NCBI GenBank assembly: GCA_963555705.1
Contig: OY743176.1
Location: 59,098,040-59,162,039, forward strand
Reading direction: 5' to 3'
Length of the DNA stretch: 64,000 bases
From: Ligustrum vulgare
Lineage: Eukaryota > Streptophyta > Magnoliopsida > Lamiales > Oleaceae
Below, piece after piece: positions 36,479 through 48,247 of this stretch (the first letter of the stretch is position 1; the number at the start of each line of letters is the position of its first letter). The translations under genes were made by a program, and so were the position numbers. Under the pieces are notes generated by a model. That model was not told the DNA's origin. It was given only the letters and a program-made list of their open reading frames with translations, and searched no databases.

Positions 36479-36997
36479 TTGAGAATTATCTTAACTTGGA
36501 ACTAAGTTTAAATAAAGTTTTATTGAATTCAATATCAACATTACAAAAAAAAAAAAAATTAAGTGAGAATTCTTATTATTATATTTCAAAAAATGCACTG
36601 ATAAATGGATTCTGGTGATTTTGAAAGAATTTGCATTTTCTGAATTTTAATAGAAGTAAAGCTTTTTCAAATCCCGAACCTGACTAAGCTGTGTTAATAT
36701 AGACTCTTAATTCTCACATTAGTGTGTTGCATGTAATCATATTTTCAGTGTATTGTGAAAGGAAATTTGAGTTTGAATTAGTAGTATTCTTCAACCAAAT
36801 TAATTAAAAATAGTTTAAGTAGTATTCTGCAAAATTTCAAACAGAACGTGTTTTCCATCTTTTCATTTTCAAAAACAGTTTTTAGAAATGACAAACCAAA
36901 CGCGTTTTCAGGAAATTTAAAAACAAAATTGAAAACAGGAAATACAAAATATTTTCGAAAATGAAAATACAAAATAAAATACAAACAGAACGCCACC
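36114..36997. mobile_element. Harbinger/Tourist-like MITE, copy 1 (nested)
   Basis: Flanked by TAA (36111-36113 and 36998-37000). Removing the element and one TAA restores the match of the foldback right arm to its left arm. Ends: GCCCTTGTTCTCTTT and, inverted, GGTGGCGTTCTGTTT. 884 bp, non-coding; contains CAAAACGCG/CGCGTTTTG motifs and an (ATT)n tract near 36448-36478. Confidence 0.75.
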
Positions 36998-37139
36998 TAA
37001 ACGTTGGAGATCATTTTAGCAAGAAACCTAAAGATTGGAGACTATTTGTGTTGTCTACCCAGTTAAAAAACTATTAGCATTTTAATTTTAAGTTCTTTAG
37101 TATTCGTCAAGTTTCTGCATCATTTTTTAAGACAATAAG

Positions 37140-37991
37140 ACCATGTTCTCTTTACTGTTTTGAGGTCGTTTTCTATTTTTATTTTCGAAAACGCTAAAAA
37201 TGAGTTCTCTTTACCATTTTCGAAAATGCATTTTGAAAAACAAAATATTTGTACACAAAACGCAAAACGCCCAAAACCTCGTTTTGGACGTTTTGTGTGT
37301 ATTTCGACAAAAAATGTCCAAAACGCAGAAAACGCGTTTTGAGAATTTTTTTTTTTTTTAAAGAATTATTTTAACTTGGAACTAAGCTTAATATAAAGTT
37401 TTTATTTATTTATTATTTATTTTAGAATTATCCTAACTTGGAACTAAGCCTAAATAAAGAATTTTTTTATTTTTTTATTTTTTTGAGAATTATCCTAATT
37501 TGGAACTAAGCTTAAATAAAATTTTATGGAATTCAATATCAACATTACAAAAAAAATTAAGTGAAAATTCTTGTTATTATATTTCAAAAAATGCACTGAT
37601 AAATGGACTTTGGTGATTTTGAAAGAACTTGCATTTTCTGGGTTTTAATAGAACTAGAGCTTTTTCAAATCCCGAACCTGACCAAGTTGGTTAATATAAA
37701 CTCTTAGTGCTCATATTAGTGTGTTGCATGTAACCATATTTTTAGTGTATTGTGAAAGAAAAATTGAGTTTGAGTCAGTAGTATTCTGCAAGCAAATTAA
37801 TTAAAAATAGTTTAACTATTATTCTGTAAAATTTCAAATAGAACGCGTTTTCCAACTTTTCATTTTCAAAAATAGTTTTCAGAAATGACAAACCAAACGC
37901 GTTTTCAGCAAATTTGAAAATAAAAATGAAAACAGGAACACAAAACATTTTCGAAAATGAAAATACAAAATAAAATACAAACAGAACACCC
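37140..37991. mobile_element. Harbinger/Tourist-like MITE, copy 2
   Basis: Same family as 36114-36997, alignable end to end; 852 bp, flanked by TAA (37137-37139 and 37992-37994). The (ATT)n tract of copy 1 is absent. Confidence 0.75.
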
Positions 37992-37994
37992 TAA

Positions 37995-38294
37995 GCTATT
38001 CATTTTCTCTTTCTTTATTATCGCTGTGTTTTTTTCTTTTATATGTCTATCAAAAATATCCAATGCTTAGAACCTAGCGACTTTACTGGAACTTATAATT
38101 CTGAACAACATATATAGATGAGGAGAGAACATTCATCCTATGCTGGCTTCTTAAGAAAAAAAATATACTTACATTTCAATTTGTTGTTTACTTATGTTTA
38201 CATATTATTATGTTAACCGTATATTCTTTGCTCAAACATTTTCATCATCCATTTATTCATTTATTTTTTCTTTAATTTGCTGCACTGTCTTTTT

Positions 38295-38332
<38 letters not shown>

Positions 38333-38876
38333 TTTTTTCATTTTTGAAACATCTCTTTTTCTTTTAGGTTTATGTCATTTAGAAGAATGGAAATGCACTT
38401 GCATTTTTCTTTTCCTGAACATATCCTTAATGTTCTACTATCTTAATTAAAAAACAATTTCATTACGTTTCAATTTCTGATTTACTTAAGTTTACATATT
38501 TTTACAGTCACCTTAACTTCTTGAATTAAACAATTCCATTCTCTATTCATTTATTTTTTTAACTTATATTCTCTTTGTTATTTTTATTGCCTATTTTTCC
38601 AATGTATTATGTCCATTCTTAAACCATCTATCTTTTCTGTTAGTATTCTTTTCGTTAAACAACTATCAATGCTATTCTTTCCCTAGCTTTTGAAATATAA
38701 CAAAGCATGTACCTTACTGCTCTACTTAAACATTACATCATGCATGTTTTCTTTTATGTTCTACCATTTCATTTAACTTTTCACTCCAAGTTTATAAAAA
38801 CTATAAACTTTACATTAATTATGCATGCTTCACATTTTAATAACCAATAATCTTATTCTATTACAAACTGAGCAAA
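37995..38876. other. AT-rich spacer with (TA)n microsatellite
   Basis: Intron-like T-rich DNA. (TA)n at about 38300-38330. No gene seen. Confidence 0.4.
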
Positions 38877-39026
38877 ATGACAGAATTATACAAACTGATA
38901 CCTGAAATATCTCCAAACCAATGCAATTGGCGAGCAAAATTAATAGTTGCTGAGAAGATATCACCAAAACAAGTGAAACATGGATATAGTCAGTATCAGA
39001 ACATGGTTATATTGGATCTTCAGGCA
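38877..39026 (+). pseudogene. RPA1-like OB-fold exon fragment
   Basis: MTELYKLIPEISPNQCNWRA followed by KLIVAEKISPKQV, then YQNMVILDLQ, looks like the first part of a replication protein A large-subunit OB fold (single-strand DNA binding). RPA1-like genes are often carried by plant Helitrons. A splice-like CAG|GCAAGC ends the segment. No further exon can be followed because a Copia element sits at 39632. It may belong to the old Helitron background seen at 10-20 kb; that link is inference. Confidence 0.4.
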
Positions 39027-39626
39027 AGCAAACGAAAAAAAAAAAAAAACATATTGGACAAACATCTTTCAACTTTCATATTCTTTTTTCATAACATGAA
39101 TACTTTTTAGAGTAATACACAACAAAATCTCTAATATTTTTTTCTTATTGTATCTAAACAAATACAAGGAAAATCTCTAATACACAAATTTTTGCTTTGT
39201 TTTGGTTTGGTTTGGTTTGTAGCCTTGATTATCTCCAATTACGTTCCTTCTTTGTCTTTACGGTTCTCCCTTCACTTTTGTAGATTACATCTGCTTAATG
39301 AACTTTATATTTCAAGTGATGTAAATGAAGGGAATCTTATGTTTTATATTGTGTAACCTACACATCTTTCCTCTCCAATTCCAAGTCAAACAAGTATGTT
39401 TTTTTTATTCAAACAATTACACAACCTTCAAACATGGCATTTCTTCACGCTATAACATACTTAGTTGATATACGATACATGCATCAAACTAGTAGGCTAA
39501 TAAAGATCTGCAGTTGTCTAAAGTTACAGTTACAGGATAAGGTTGTATCATGTATTTTTCTTATTATTTTTGTTGTATTGAATTATGTTTTATTATGATT
39601 TTTATGTTTTAGTGCATTTATATATT
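39027..39626. other. No gene seen
   Basis: AT-rich DNA up to the Copia III target duplication; includes a TTTGGTTTGG run near 39197-39218. Confidence 0.4.
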
Positions 39627-39631
39627 GATGA

Positions 39632-39853
39632 TGTTAGAATAATTAGCATAATTAGTTTATTATAATTATAGTAGCTTTCCTAATTATAGCTTTCCTAGTT
39701 TAGATTGTATTATGTTTATATATAGTTTTGAGTATTATGATTAATTCAATATATTTTTCTTGACAATTCGTTTTAGGGTTGCCTCACATCTCTCTTTCTT
39801 TCTTCTTCTTCTTTTCTTTCTTTCTTCTTGATTAATTGGTTGAACATATATAA

Positions 39854-39927
<74 letters not shown>

Positions 39928-39943
39928 CATTGAATTTTCTACA
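39632..39943 (+). repeat. 5' LTR of Copia III with expanded microsatellite
   Basis: TGTTAGAATAATTAGC...TTTTCTACA. Contains (AT)n followed by (GT)n at about 39857-39927, about 58 bp longer than in the 3' LTR. Confidence 0.95.
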
Positions 39944-39955
39944 TGGTATCAGAAC
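39944..39955 (+). promoter_or_regulatory. Primer-binding site of Copia III
   Basis: TGGTATCAGAAC immediately after the LTR; initiator tRNA-Met type with one change from the common TGGTATCAGAGC. Confidence 0.85.
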
Positions 39956-40353
39956 AATTTGAATCAGATTGTTGTTGAAAAATGAAATAATTGCGCAGTT
40001 TTTTCTTCCTCACCTCAAAACCCTAAATCATCACTGTTTTCACGATTTTCGAGGTACCTACAATAGGTATTTCGGAGAACCAATACCATATTCAGACTCA
40101 GAAGACGTCGGTGCATCCATCGGAGCGGTGCGTGTGGTGTCACGCGCCGATTTGAGGAAGCGCATGAGACAGTTGGCCAGACACTGCGACGTCGCGTGGT
40201 GGCGCGTGGAGGGGTTTCTGGAGACGCGGCTGACGGAAAAGTGATCGACTTCTCATTTTCTACCTTTCCGTGGTGTTTGTTTGAATTTATCTGCTTGTTT
40301 TATAAACTGTTCCGCTTCACTTTGTTGGTTAGTATCGTTTTCTTTCGCTTATC

Positions 40354-41286
40354 ATGGCATCTGATGATTCTCTTCAAGCTATTAATGCGCGTTTGGATAG
40401 TAAAAATTATGCTTACTGGAGTCATGTTATTAAACACTTTCTTAAGGGTAAAAAGATGTGGGGTTATGTAAGTGGAACAATTGACAAACCGGGAACCAAT
40501 GATGCAAATTATGCAACTGTGTTAGATACCTGGGATTCAAACAATTCAAAAATTCTTATGTGGATAAATAATTCCGTTGAACATAGTATTGGTACACAGT
40601 TGGCTAAGTATGAAACAGCAAATGAGGTTTGGGACCATTTATTGAAGTTGTACACTAAATCTAATTTTGCAAAACGATATCAGTTAGAGATTGACATTCG
40701 GGTATTGCAACAAAAGAATATGAGCATTCTAGATTTTTATACTGCTATGACATTAATTTGGGATGAGTTAGCTCTTACTGAACCAGCAGGATTGAAAGCA
40801 TGTGAGGATTATACTACCTATAGAGAGGAGCAACGACTAGTTCAGTTTTTTATGGCGCTTCGTAGTGATTTTGAGGAGCTCAGAGGTTTTATGTTGCATC
40901 GTACTCCCCTTCCATCTGTTGATTTGGTTGTTAGTGAACTTGTTGTTGAGGAGACACGGTTGAAATCTCTTACTGAAGATGTATCTCTTTCACATTCTAG
41001 GACTTCTGTTTTAGCTGTACCATCCACACAGAATCGAATCAAAGGACATGTACGGGTCCCAAATGATGTTTGTAGTTTTTGTAGACAAAAGGGACATTGG
41101 AAGGCTCAATGTCCTAAATTTTTGAAGTCACAGCAGCAGAGTTATTACTCATCACCGCAGCAGTCTTATAGATCCAATGCTCACACAGTAGCGGTTGTTC
41201 CATCTATTGGCTCCTCTATACTTGGACCACCACCCTCATCTGATTCCAGATTGACTGATCTTAGTGAGCAGTTTCAGAACTTTTAG
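40354..41286 (+). pseudogene. gag of Copia III
   Basis: 310 aa from MASDDSLQAINARLDSKNYA. Capsid-like UBN2 region (YWSHVIKHFLKGKKMWGYV; EVWDHLLKLYTKSNFAKRYQ) followed by the zinc knuckle CSFCRQKGHWKAQC near residue 238. The frame should continue into protease. A lost T in the run at 41281-41284 ends it at TAG (41284-41286), and the downstream frame carries on as LASQPHVMSAS. The Gag itself could still be made. Confidence 0.85.
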
Positions 41287-44200
41287 CCTCGCAGCCACAT
41301 GTCATGTCTGCCTCTACTCATGTAGGTTTGTACTCTCAGAATTCCTCAGGTAAACCTTCCTCATGGATTTTTGACTCGGGTGCTTCCGAGCATATGTCTT
41401 CTAACTCATCACTTTTTGACTCTTTATATCCTTCTACGTCGTCTACATCTGTTATGACTGCTGATGGCTCACCGTTGTCTTTAGCAGACGTTGGTTCTGT
41501 TCATACTTCTAATCTATCTCTTTCAGATGTCTATTGTGTTCCCGGTCTTACTTTAAATCTTATCTCTGTTGTTCAATTATGTGATTCTGGATATTCTTTT
41601 CACTTTACTTCTACTTCTTGTTATGTACAGGATTCGCAGTCTCAGAAGCTGATTGGGATAGGCCATAGGCAGAGAGGATGACTTTATGTTCTGGATAGTC
41701 TGAAACTAGCGCATGTTGCAGCCTCTAGTATTGACTTATCATCGTTTCATTTGAATTCTTCTTCTTCTAATTTCTATTTATGGCATTCTCTCCTTGGACA
41801 TGTGTCTGCTAGTCGTTTAAAATTTTTAGCTTATAAAGGTTGTTTAGGAGACTTGAAACCTCATGACATTTCTGATTGTAGTGGTTGCAAACTTGCTAAA
41901 TTCTCTGCTTTACCTTTTCCTCGTAGTGTTTCTTCTTCTGTTGCATCATTTGATCTTGTGCACTCAGATGTGTGGGGCCCTGCTCCTGTTTCTACTAAAG
42001 GAGGGTCCCGATATTATGTTTCCTTTATTGATGATTGTAGTCGTTACTGCGTTCTGAATTTCTTTCTATTTATCGTTCATTCAAAGCACTCATTAAAACT
42101 CAACATTCTACTATCATTAAATGTTTTCGATGTGATTTGGGTGGGGAATATGTTTCTACTAATTTTTGTGAGTTGCTTGCTCTTGATGGTACAATCCATC
42201 AAACTTCCTGTACTAATACTACTCAACAGAATGGTGTTGCTGAACGTAAGCATAGACACATTATTGAAACTGCTCGTGCCCTTCTTCTATCTGCCAAGGT
42301 ATCTAGTGAATTTTGGGGAGAGGTCGTTCTCACCGCTGTCTATTTGATTAATAGGATATCATCTTCTCACACATCTGGTTTGTCACCATTTCAATCTTTG
42401 TTTAGTTATTCTCCTGATTATTCTCTCTTAAAAGTCTTTGGGTGTACTTGTTTTGTTCTTCGTCCCACAGCAGAACGTAGTAAATTAATTCCACGTTCAG
42501 CTATTTGTGTCTTCTTAGGATATGGTGAGGGACAAAAAGGTTATCGATGTTTTGATCATGTTAGTCACAAGTTATATGTCTCTCGTAATGTTGTGTTTCT
42601 TGAACACATTCTGTTCTTTTCTATTACTGATAATACTTCTCACATGACTACATTAGATCTCATTTGTATTGATCCATTCACCGAAGACATTGATAGACCA
42701 CCTACACCCACTCCTACTATCTCTTCTCCATCTTCGTCACATGCTACAGGTACACATGCGCCATCTCAGAATGTCCTTCCGTCTCCTATGGCTCCCCAAG
42801 CACCATCTGAGGCTGAGAATCAGCTGTCTCCCCCTCCTCGATATCCTCAACGTACACGTAAGTCTACTCACTTACCTAATTTTGATTATTCTTGTTACTC
42901 TGAATCCTTTTGTTGTTTCTTGTCTTCCATTCATAAGCTTTCTGAACCTTCCTCCTATAAAGAAGCATCTTTAGATCCCCTTTGGCAACAGGCTATGACT
43001 GATAAACTCTCTGCTCTACATAAGATAGACACTTGGGAATTAGTTTCCTTACCACTGGGTAAACATGCTATTGGATCTCGTTGGGTCTATAAAATTAAGG
43101 CTAAATCTGATGGTTCAGTTGAGCGTTATAAGGCTCGATTGGTTGCTAAGGGATTTTCTCAACAGTATGGCTTGGATTATGAGGAGACATTTGCCCCTGT
43201 TGCAAAAATGACTACTGTACGTACACTTATCGCAGTTGCTTCTCTTCGTCAGTGGAGTCTCTCTCAAATGGATGTTAAAAATGCCTTCTTGAATGGAAAT
43301 CTTCAAGAAGATGTTTATATGGTTCCTCCACCTGGTATTCCTCATTCTCCTGGATTTGTTTGTAAACTCAAGAAAGCTTTATATGGTCTCAAGCAACACC
43401 TCGTGCTTGGTTTGAGAGGTTCTCTACAGTTGTTCTCTCTCTTGGTTTTACATCTATCCATCATGATTCCGCCTTGTTCTGCAGGTCTACTCCCACTGGT
43501 CGTATCCTCCTTCTGTTGTATGTTGATGACATGATCATTACTGGTGATGATGTTGTGGGGATAACTGATCTAAAATCTAAATTGACTCGTCTTTTTGAAA
43601 TGAAGGATTTGGGTCCCTTATCCTACTTTCTAGGGATTGAGGTTGCTTCTTCTCCTAGAGGTTATATGCTCTCTCAGTCTAAATATGCCTTAGATGTCAT
43701 TGAGCGTGCTCGTCTTACTGATACTAAAACAGCTGATACTCCTATTGAGACTAATGTTCGTTACTCACCTTCTAATGGTGAACCATTAACAGATCCTGAT
43801 TTATATCGCACTATTGTTGGTTCTCTTGTTTATCTTACCATCACTAGGCCTGACATTGCTTATGCTGTGCATGTTGTTAGTCAGTTTGTTTCAGCACCTA
43901 CCATGGTTCACTGGGCAGCGATTGTTCGGATCTTGCGCTATCTCCGTGGATCTTGTTTTTAGAGTTTTTTATTCCCATCGACCTCCTCTTTAGATCTTCG
44001 TGCTTACTCCGATGCAGATTGGGCTGGGAACCCAACTGATCGTAAGTCCACTACTGGTTTTTGTGTATTTTTGGGTGATTCTCTTATCTCTTGGAAAAGT
44101 AAGAAGCAATCAGTAGTTTCTCGCTCATCTACTGAAGCAGAATATTGTGCCATGGCCTCCACTACTACTGAGATTGTGTGGTTACGTTGGCTACTTGTAG

Positions 44201-44472
44201 ATATGGGTGTTCACCTTTCCTCTCCCACCCCCTTGTATTGTGACAATAAGAGTGTCATACAAATCTCACACAATTCCGTGTTCCATGAGCGCACGAAGCA
44301 CATTGAGATTGACTGTCATCTTGTTCATCATCATCTTCAGCATGGGACTATTGCCTTACCTTTTGTCTCTTCCTCGTTGCAGCTAGCAGACTTCTTCACA
44401 AAGTCCCATCCGACTTACCGCTTTCGATTCTTACTTGACAAACTCTCGCTGCTTCTTGCTATAGCATCATGA
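41287..44472 (+). pseudogene. pol of Copia III (broken)
   Basis: Protease WIFDSGASEHMS (41360); pre-integrase YLWHSLLGHVSASRLKFLA; integrase DLVHSDVWGPAPV, then CDLGGEYV and [11 protein letters not shown]; reverse transcriptase ([34 protein letters not shown]); RNase H (YSDADWAGNPTDRKSTTGF; SRSSTEAEYCAMAS; LYCDNKSVIQISHN), ending at 44472. Defects: TGA at 41679-41681, a small deletion with frame change near 42050-42070, a one-base loss after YGLKQ near 43396, and TAG at 43960-43962. All catalytic motifs inspected are otherwise intact, consistent with recent death. Confidence 0.88.
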
Positions 44473-44484
44473 GTTTGCGGGGGA

Positions 44485-44738
44485 TGTTAGAATAATTAGC
44501 ATAATTAATTTATTATAATTATAGTAGCTTTCCTAATTATAGCTTTCCTAGTTTAGATTATATTATGTTTATATATAATTTTGAGTATTATGATTAATTC
44601 AATATATTTTTCTTGACAATTCGTTTTAGGGTTGCCTCACATCTTTCTTTCTTTCTTCTTCTTCTTTTCTTTCTTTCTTCTTGATTAATTGGTTGAACAT
44701 ATATAAGAATATATATGTGTGTCATTGAGTTTTCTACA
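44485..44738 (+). repeat. 3' LTR of Copia III
   Basis: 254 bp; same as the 5' LTR but with only a short AT/GT tract near 44709-44722. Confidence 0.95.
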
Positions 44739-44743
44739 GATGA

Positions 44744-45365
44744 TTGGATAATTTTTAATATCATTTAATTAAACATCAATAAAAGATCTTGTTATTGCGA
44801 TCGTCGACAATCGACGATCAATGATCGTCCTAACTCAAGTAAATTCCTAGATCCGACTCTGCTTTGAGGTAGGATTCTCCATGCAGTTTAGGTACCAATG
44901 CGTTTGGGAATGATCGGCTTCAAAATTTATGCACAAGAAAAATAGACAACTCATTATTAGATCACTTATTTTATAATTTTTTCTTTTAGGTTATTGCATC
45001 ATAATTTGTTATTTTGACAATGAAAATATAATAAATGAGAACTATTGTAATATGCGGTTCATTTAGAGTGGAACGCGAGCATACAGAAACAATGTCAGAA
45101 TTCTTAGGGTACACAAATAATGTCGATTTTAAGTCTAAACAGACGATAAGCTATGATTTTTATCTCTGTTTGATAATACTGTTTAATTTATAAATGATTT
45201 ATTTATATTTTTGAGGTAAAAATAGTTGTTAAAAATTAGAGAGAGAAAATATGTGTAATTAAAAAGTAGTTTAAAAAATTATGTAATTTATTAATTGATT
45301 TATAAATCAATTTATTTGGTTCATCAAACGAATATCCCAAAACTAATAAGGTTGAAAAAGGGAAG
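44744..45365. other. Spacer with strong hairpin and MITE relic
   Basis: A perfect 9-bp inverted repeat, GATCGTCGA-CAA-TCGACGATC, lies at 44799-44819. At about 45165-45345 is a diverged copy of the MITE found at 55533-55684 (CTGTTTGATAATACT at the left, TTTATAAATC and CATCAAACG at the right). No gene seen. Confidence 0.5.
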
Positions 45366-45370
45366 AATGG

Positions 45371-45604
45371 TGTTATAAAACTATCAAAATCTAAACAAGA
45401 ATTAGAGATGAAGAGATGGAGAGAATAAAGAGGAGAATTCTCATTCCATTAGGTGTGTGAAATACAACAATGAATGCCTCTATTTATAGGAAGATAAAGT
45501 CATTCACAATAATTCTTTACAATATTAATTAGGTGGGAGTTAGGTAAGAAATTAGGTAGAGATCTACAAAGGAATTTCTTAATAATTTCTAATAATTTAT
45601 AACA
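45371..45604 (-). repeat. 3' LTR of the LARD
   Basis: TGTTATAAAACTATC...TTTATAACA. The ends TGTTATAAA/TTTATAACA are themselves inverted repeats. No difference from 51230-51463 found by eye. Confidence 0.95.
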
Positions 45605-45615
45605 CTCCCCCTTGA
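45605..45615 (-). promoter_or_regulatory. Polypurine tract of the LARD
   Basis: Minus strand TCAAGGGGGAG abutting the LTR; it sets the element's orientation. Confidence 0.8.
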
Positions 45616-45636
45616 ATGACTTATTGCTCAATTGTC

Positions 45637-46364
45637 TTCCTCGTTAAAACCTTGCTAAGAAAACCCAGTGGGATAAAACTTGAGCAAAGGAAAAAAGAGT
45701 ACAGCTGCTCCCCCTGATGTTGGCCATCATTAATCATTGAGTCTAATATCCAAAATGACATCAATGATAAGTAGTACAAATCATGTACTGAAATCTGAAG
45801 TGCTTCGCTGCTTCAGTGTTTTAGTGCTTTAGTGCTGCCTCGTTAAAACCTTGTCAGTAAAACCCAATGGGACAAAATCTGAACGAAGGAAAAAGAGTAC
45901 AGCCGCTGCCTCGTTAAAACCTTGTCAGGAAAACCATGTGGGACAAAACCTGGACGAAGGAAAAAGAGTACAGCATGACAGCATGATTCTCCCCCTGAAG
46001 TGTGCAATCAAGTATTCATGAACCTTTTGAATAATGATATCATCTTTCTTCTGGAATATATATGAAAATCTTCCTGTGTGTAGCCGATATCATAACATTC
46101 TTCATAAGATGTGTATGATTTTCTTCATTTGTTGATATCATTCCAGTATAACAATGTGTTGCTGAATTATAGCTTGTTGATAGCTATGATGATGCCTCAA
46201 AAACCTTGCTAGGAAAACCCTGTGGGACAAAACCTCAGCGAAGGGAAAAAGAGTGCAGTATTCTCATTAATTTTCATCAATACGCCTCAACTGTTGCCTC
46301 ATTAAAAACCTTGCTAGGAAAACCCTGTGGGACAAAACCTCAGCTAAGGGAAAAAGAGTGCAAC
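45637..46364 (-). repeat. Five copies of a ~65-bp motif (GCCTCGTTAAAACCTTG type)
   Basis: Copies at about 45637-45708, 45834-45904, 45905-45974, 46188-46260 and 46287-46364. Each runs GCCTCGTTAAAACCTTG, then AAAACCC.GTGGGACAAAA, then GAAGGAAAAAGAGTACAGC. The spacing is uneven, so the copies are not all in tandem. Confidence 0.85.
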
Positions 46365-46524
46365 GCGTATTTATTCCTTTTCATGGAATATCACAAGTAT
46401 ATTGATGCAATCACGAATCTTTTCATCTTATAATTTATGATGAGCTTTATATAAATCGTTCATAGCTCATGATGTCATAACATGCTATATTAAGCAATGT
46501 TGTACTAATTTATTGATTGCATCT

Positions 46525-46733
46525 TTCACTTCTGGTGAATAATCAAATATTGCATCTTTCACTTCGGTGAATAATCAAATATTGCATTTTTCACTTCTGG
46601 TGAATAATCAAATTTAGAATTCACTTTTGATGAATAATCAAATCTAGAATTCACTTCTGGTGAATAATAAAATCTAGAATTCACTTCTGGTGAATAATTA
46701 AATATATTCATTTTCATATTCACTTCTAGTGAA
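46525..46733. repeat. Hairpin array A (TTCAC-TTCTG-GTGAA)
   Basis: Seven units at roughly 30-35-bp spacing (46525, 46558, 46590, about 46620, 46650, 46680, 46719). Five have the perfect stem TTCAC/GTGAA around TTCTG or TTCTA; the second has a TTCG loop with the stem intact; the fourth is degraded. Confidence 0.85.
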
Positions 46734-47218
46734 TAATCAATTTCCCAGATGTCATAAATGTTACACTCCAATTTTACTTTCAACATATTATATCATGGAG
46801 TCATTTGTATCATTCTATAGTGATACTAATCTGGGCATATTGAATATTTCAATGATTTATACATGTATGTTCTTGCACTTTATAAACTGCAATTTCTAAT
46901 TTGCAGGAGCATAATCAATCATTGAAATAGATATCAATTTTGACATATAATCTACAATCATTTTACTTGAAATCCCAACGTACCCCGATCAACTGGTACA
47001 TCAAAGAATACTCTCAAAGTACCGAGATGAGAATCATACATTTTGATCTCACTCATTGGTATATCAAAGAGCTCAAGCTAGTGATTTAGACTATAGTCTA
47101 TCCACCATATGTCATGCCAGTTCTATGAAAAATCTTGCGCGCAACGAGTCGTCTTTTACGACTGTGAAATATTTTTCATTTGTACATATAATTACTGGCT
47201 TTACACATTTAAGCATTT

Positions 47219-47231
47219 GGACTTCAGGTCC
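47219..47231. repeat. Single hairpin GGAC-TTCAG-GTCC
   Basis: Same architecture as the neighbouring arrays: closing C-G pair and a 5-nt TTCAG loop, but a different stem. Related ATG-TTTCAGG-CAT and ACG-TTTCAGG-CGT structures lie at about 47500-47530. Confidence 0.6.
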
Positions 47232-47778
47232 TTGAACAATAATCCCTACATTGGGGTTATATACTTGGCCAAAGTATTATAATTTCATCAACCTCATTTT
47301 CATAAGAGGGTATGCAGTCGACTTATTTATCGATTCCATCTCAATATAACATAGAGAGATCTCTTTATATGTTCTATCATCAGCTACCTGAATATCTCAT
47401 CATTTAACTATGTCCCTTTTACTCACTATGAGTATTTAGCCTCAAAGTGATCATCTCAATCATTAGAGAGATATTTGTTTTTGGAATCGATAATCATTAT
47501 GTTTCAGGCATAATTACGTTTCAGGCGTGTTTTCCCCATAATGTTATCAATCGGCTAAAATGCCATAACACATGTCATTCTTTTAGAGATATAATCTCAA
47601 TCATATATCTAAGTGCGCTTTTGGTGGATTGTATACATATCGCACTTTTACAAATCATAAAGCTTCTTGAGCTAATCCCTGTTTGACATAGAATATTGTT
47701 GTATGATAAACAATTTCTGAATAAGTTATTCTCATAGAAAATAATTTGAAACTTTTGATAATCTAACCGTTTATTATA

Positions 47779-47981
47779 GAACTTCTGGTTCAATACGGTT
47801 TTATTTCATTTCTATGTATGAATATTTGATTCAATACAATATTGTTAAACTTCTGGTTCAATACAATGTATATTTCATTTATGAGCTTCTGGTTCATACT
47901 ATATACATATTTCACTTGTACGTATAAAATTCTGGTTCAGCAAGATATTTCACTTGTACATATGTATGAACTTCTGGTTCA
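47779..47981. repeat. Hairpin array B (GAAC-TTCTG-GTTC)
   Basis: Units at 47779, 47848, 47881 (ATGAGC/GTTCAT with one G-T pair), about 47930 (weak) and 47967 (TGAAC/GTTCA). The loop is always TTCTG. The intervening text shares TACAATAT..TTTCATTT phrases. Confidence 0.8.
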
Positions 47982-48247
47982 ATACAGTATTCATTTCATC
48001 AGTATGTATTTCTGTACATTTCAAATCAGTATACCTTTATTACTTTTATACCGAAAAATCAGGTACAATATCCAAGGAAATATCTCATGATCTCAATCTT
48101 GTCGCCAAATCTTCCCTTATATCGAAAAAGGTAATGACGCATTATCTCATTGTTCTCACCTTTTTAATAATTTATTCCATTATTTCTTGATGGAATCGAT
48201 ATCACTGACACGCGGAGCCACCGCTCTTTTACGCGTTGAATAATGCA

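Larger units (their letters stand above)
34415..37060. mobile_element. Long-inverted-repeat (Mutator-like foldback) element
   Basis: Left end GGTAATAAGCACAAATA; right end on the minus strand GGGTAGACAACACAAATA. The arms (about 34415-35150 and 35190-37060) are inverted copies over hundreds of bases, for example CAAACGTTGCGAAAATGGTC on the left against its complement near 36075. A 10-bp direct repeat AGTTAAAAAA flanks the element (34404-34413, 37061-37070), the length expected for Mutator-like transposition. The right arm contains an internal ~333-bp tandem duplication (35244 and 35577 onward) and a nested MITE (36114-36997). No transposase is present. Confidence 0.8.
39632..44738 (+). mobile_element. 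Copia III: young but disabled Copia retrotransposon
   Basis: LTRs 39632-39943 and 44485-44738, with perfect target duplication GATGA (39627-39631, 44739-44743). Primer site TGGTATCAGAAC follows the left LTR, and a purine tract (GCGGGGGA) precedes the right. Apart from a microsatellite length difference the LTRs differ at only about five sites in 250. The coding part has Gag through RNase H in order but contains several frameshifts and stops. Confidence 0.95.

Noticed and set aside
44799..44833. Possible 3' end of the old Helitron (hairpin followed by CCTAA)
   Set aside because: The CTAA is followed by C where T is expected, the spacing is long, and no matching 5' end was found.
46559..46786. 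Minus-strand 75-residue repetitive frame (YSPEVNS repeats)
   Set aside because: Translation of hairpin array A; the repeat is better explained at the nucleic-acid level.
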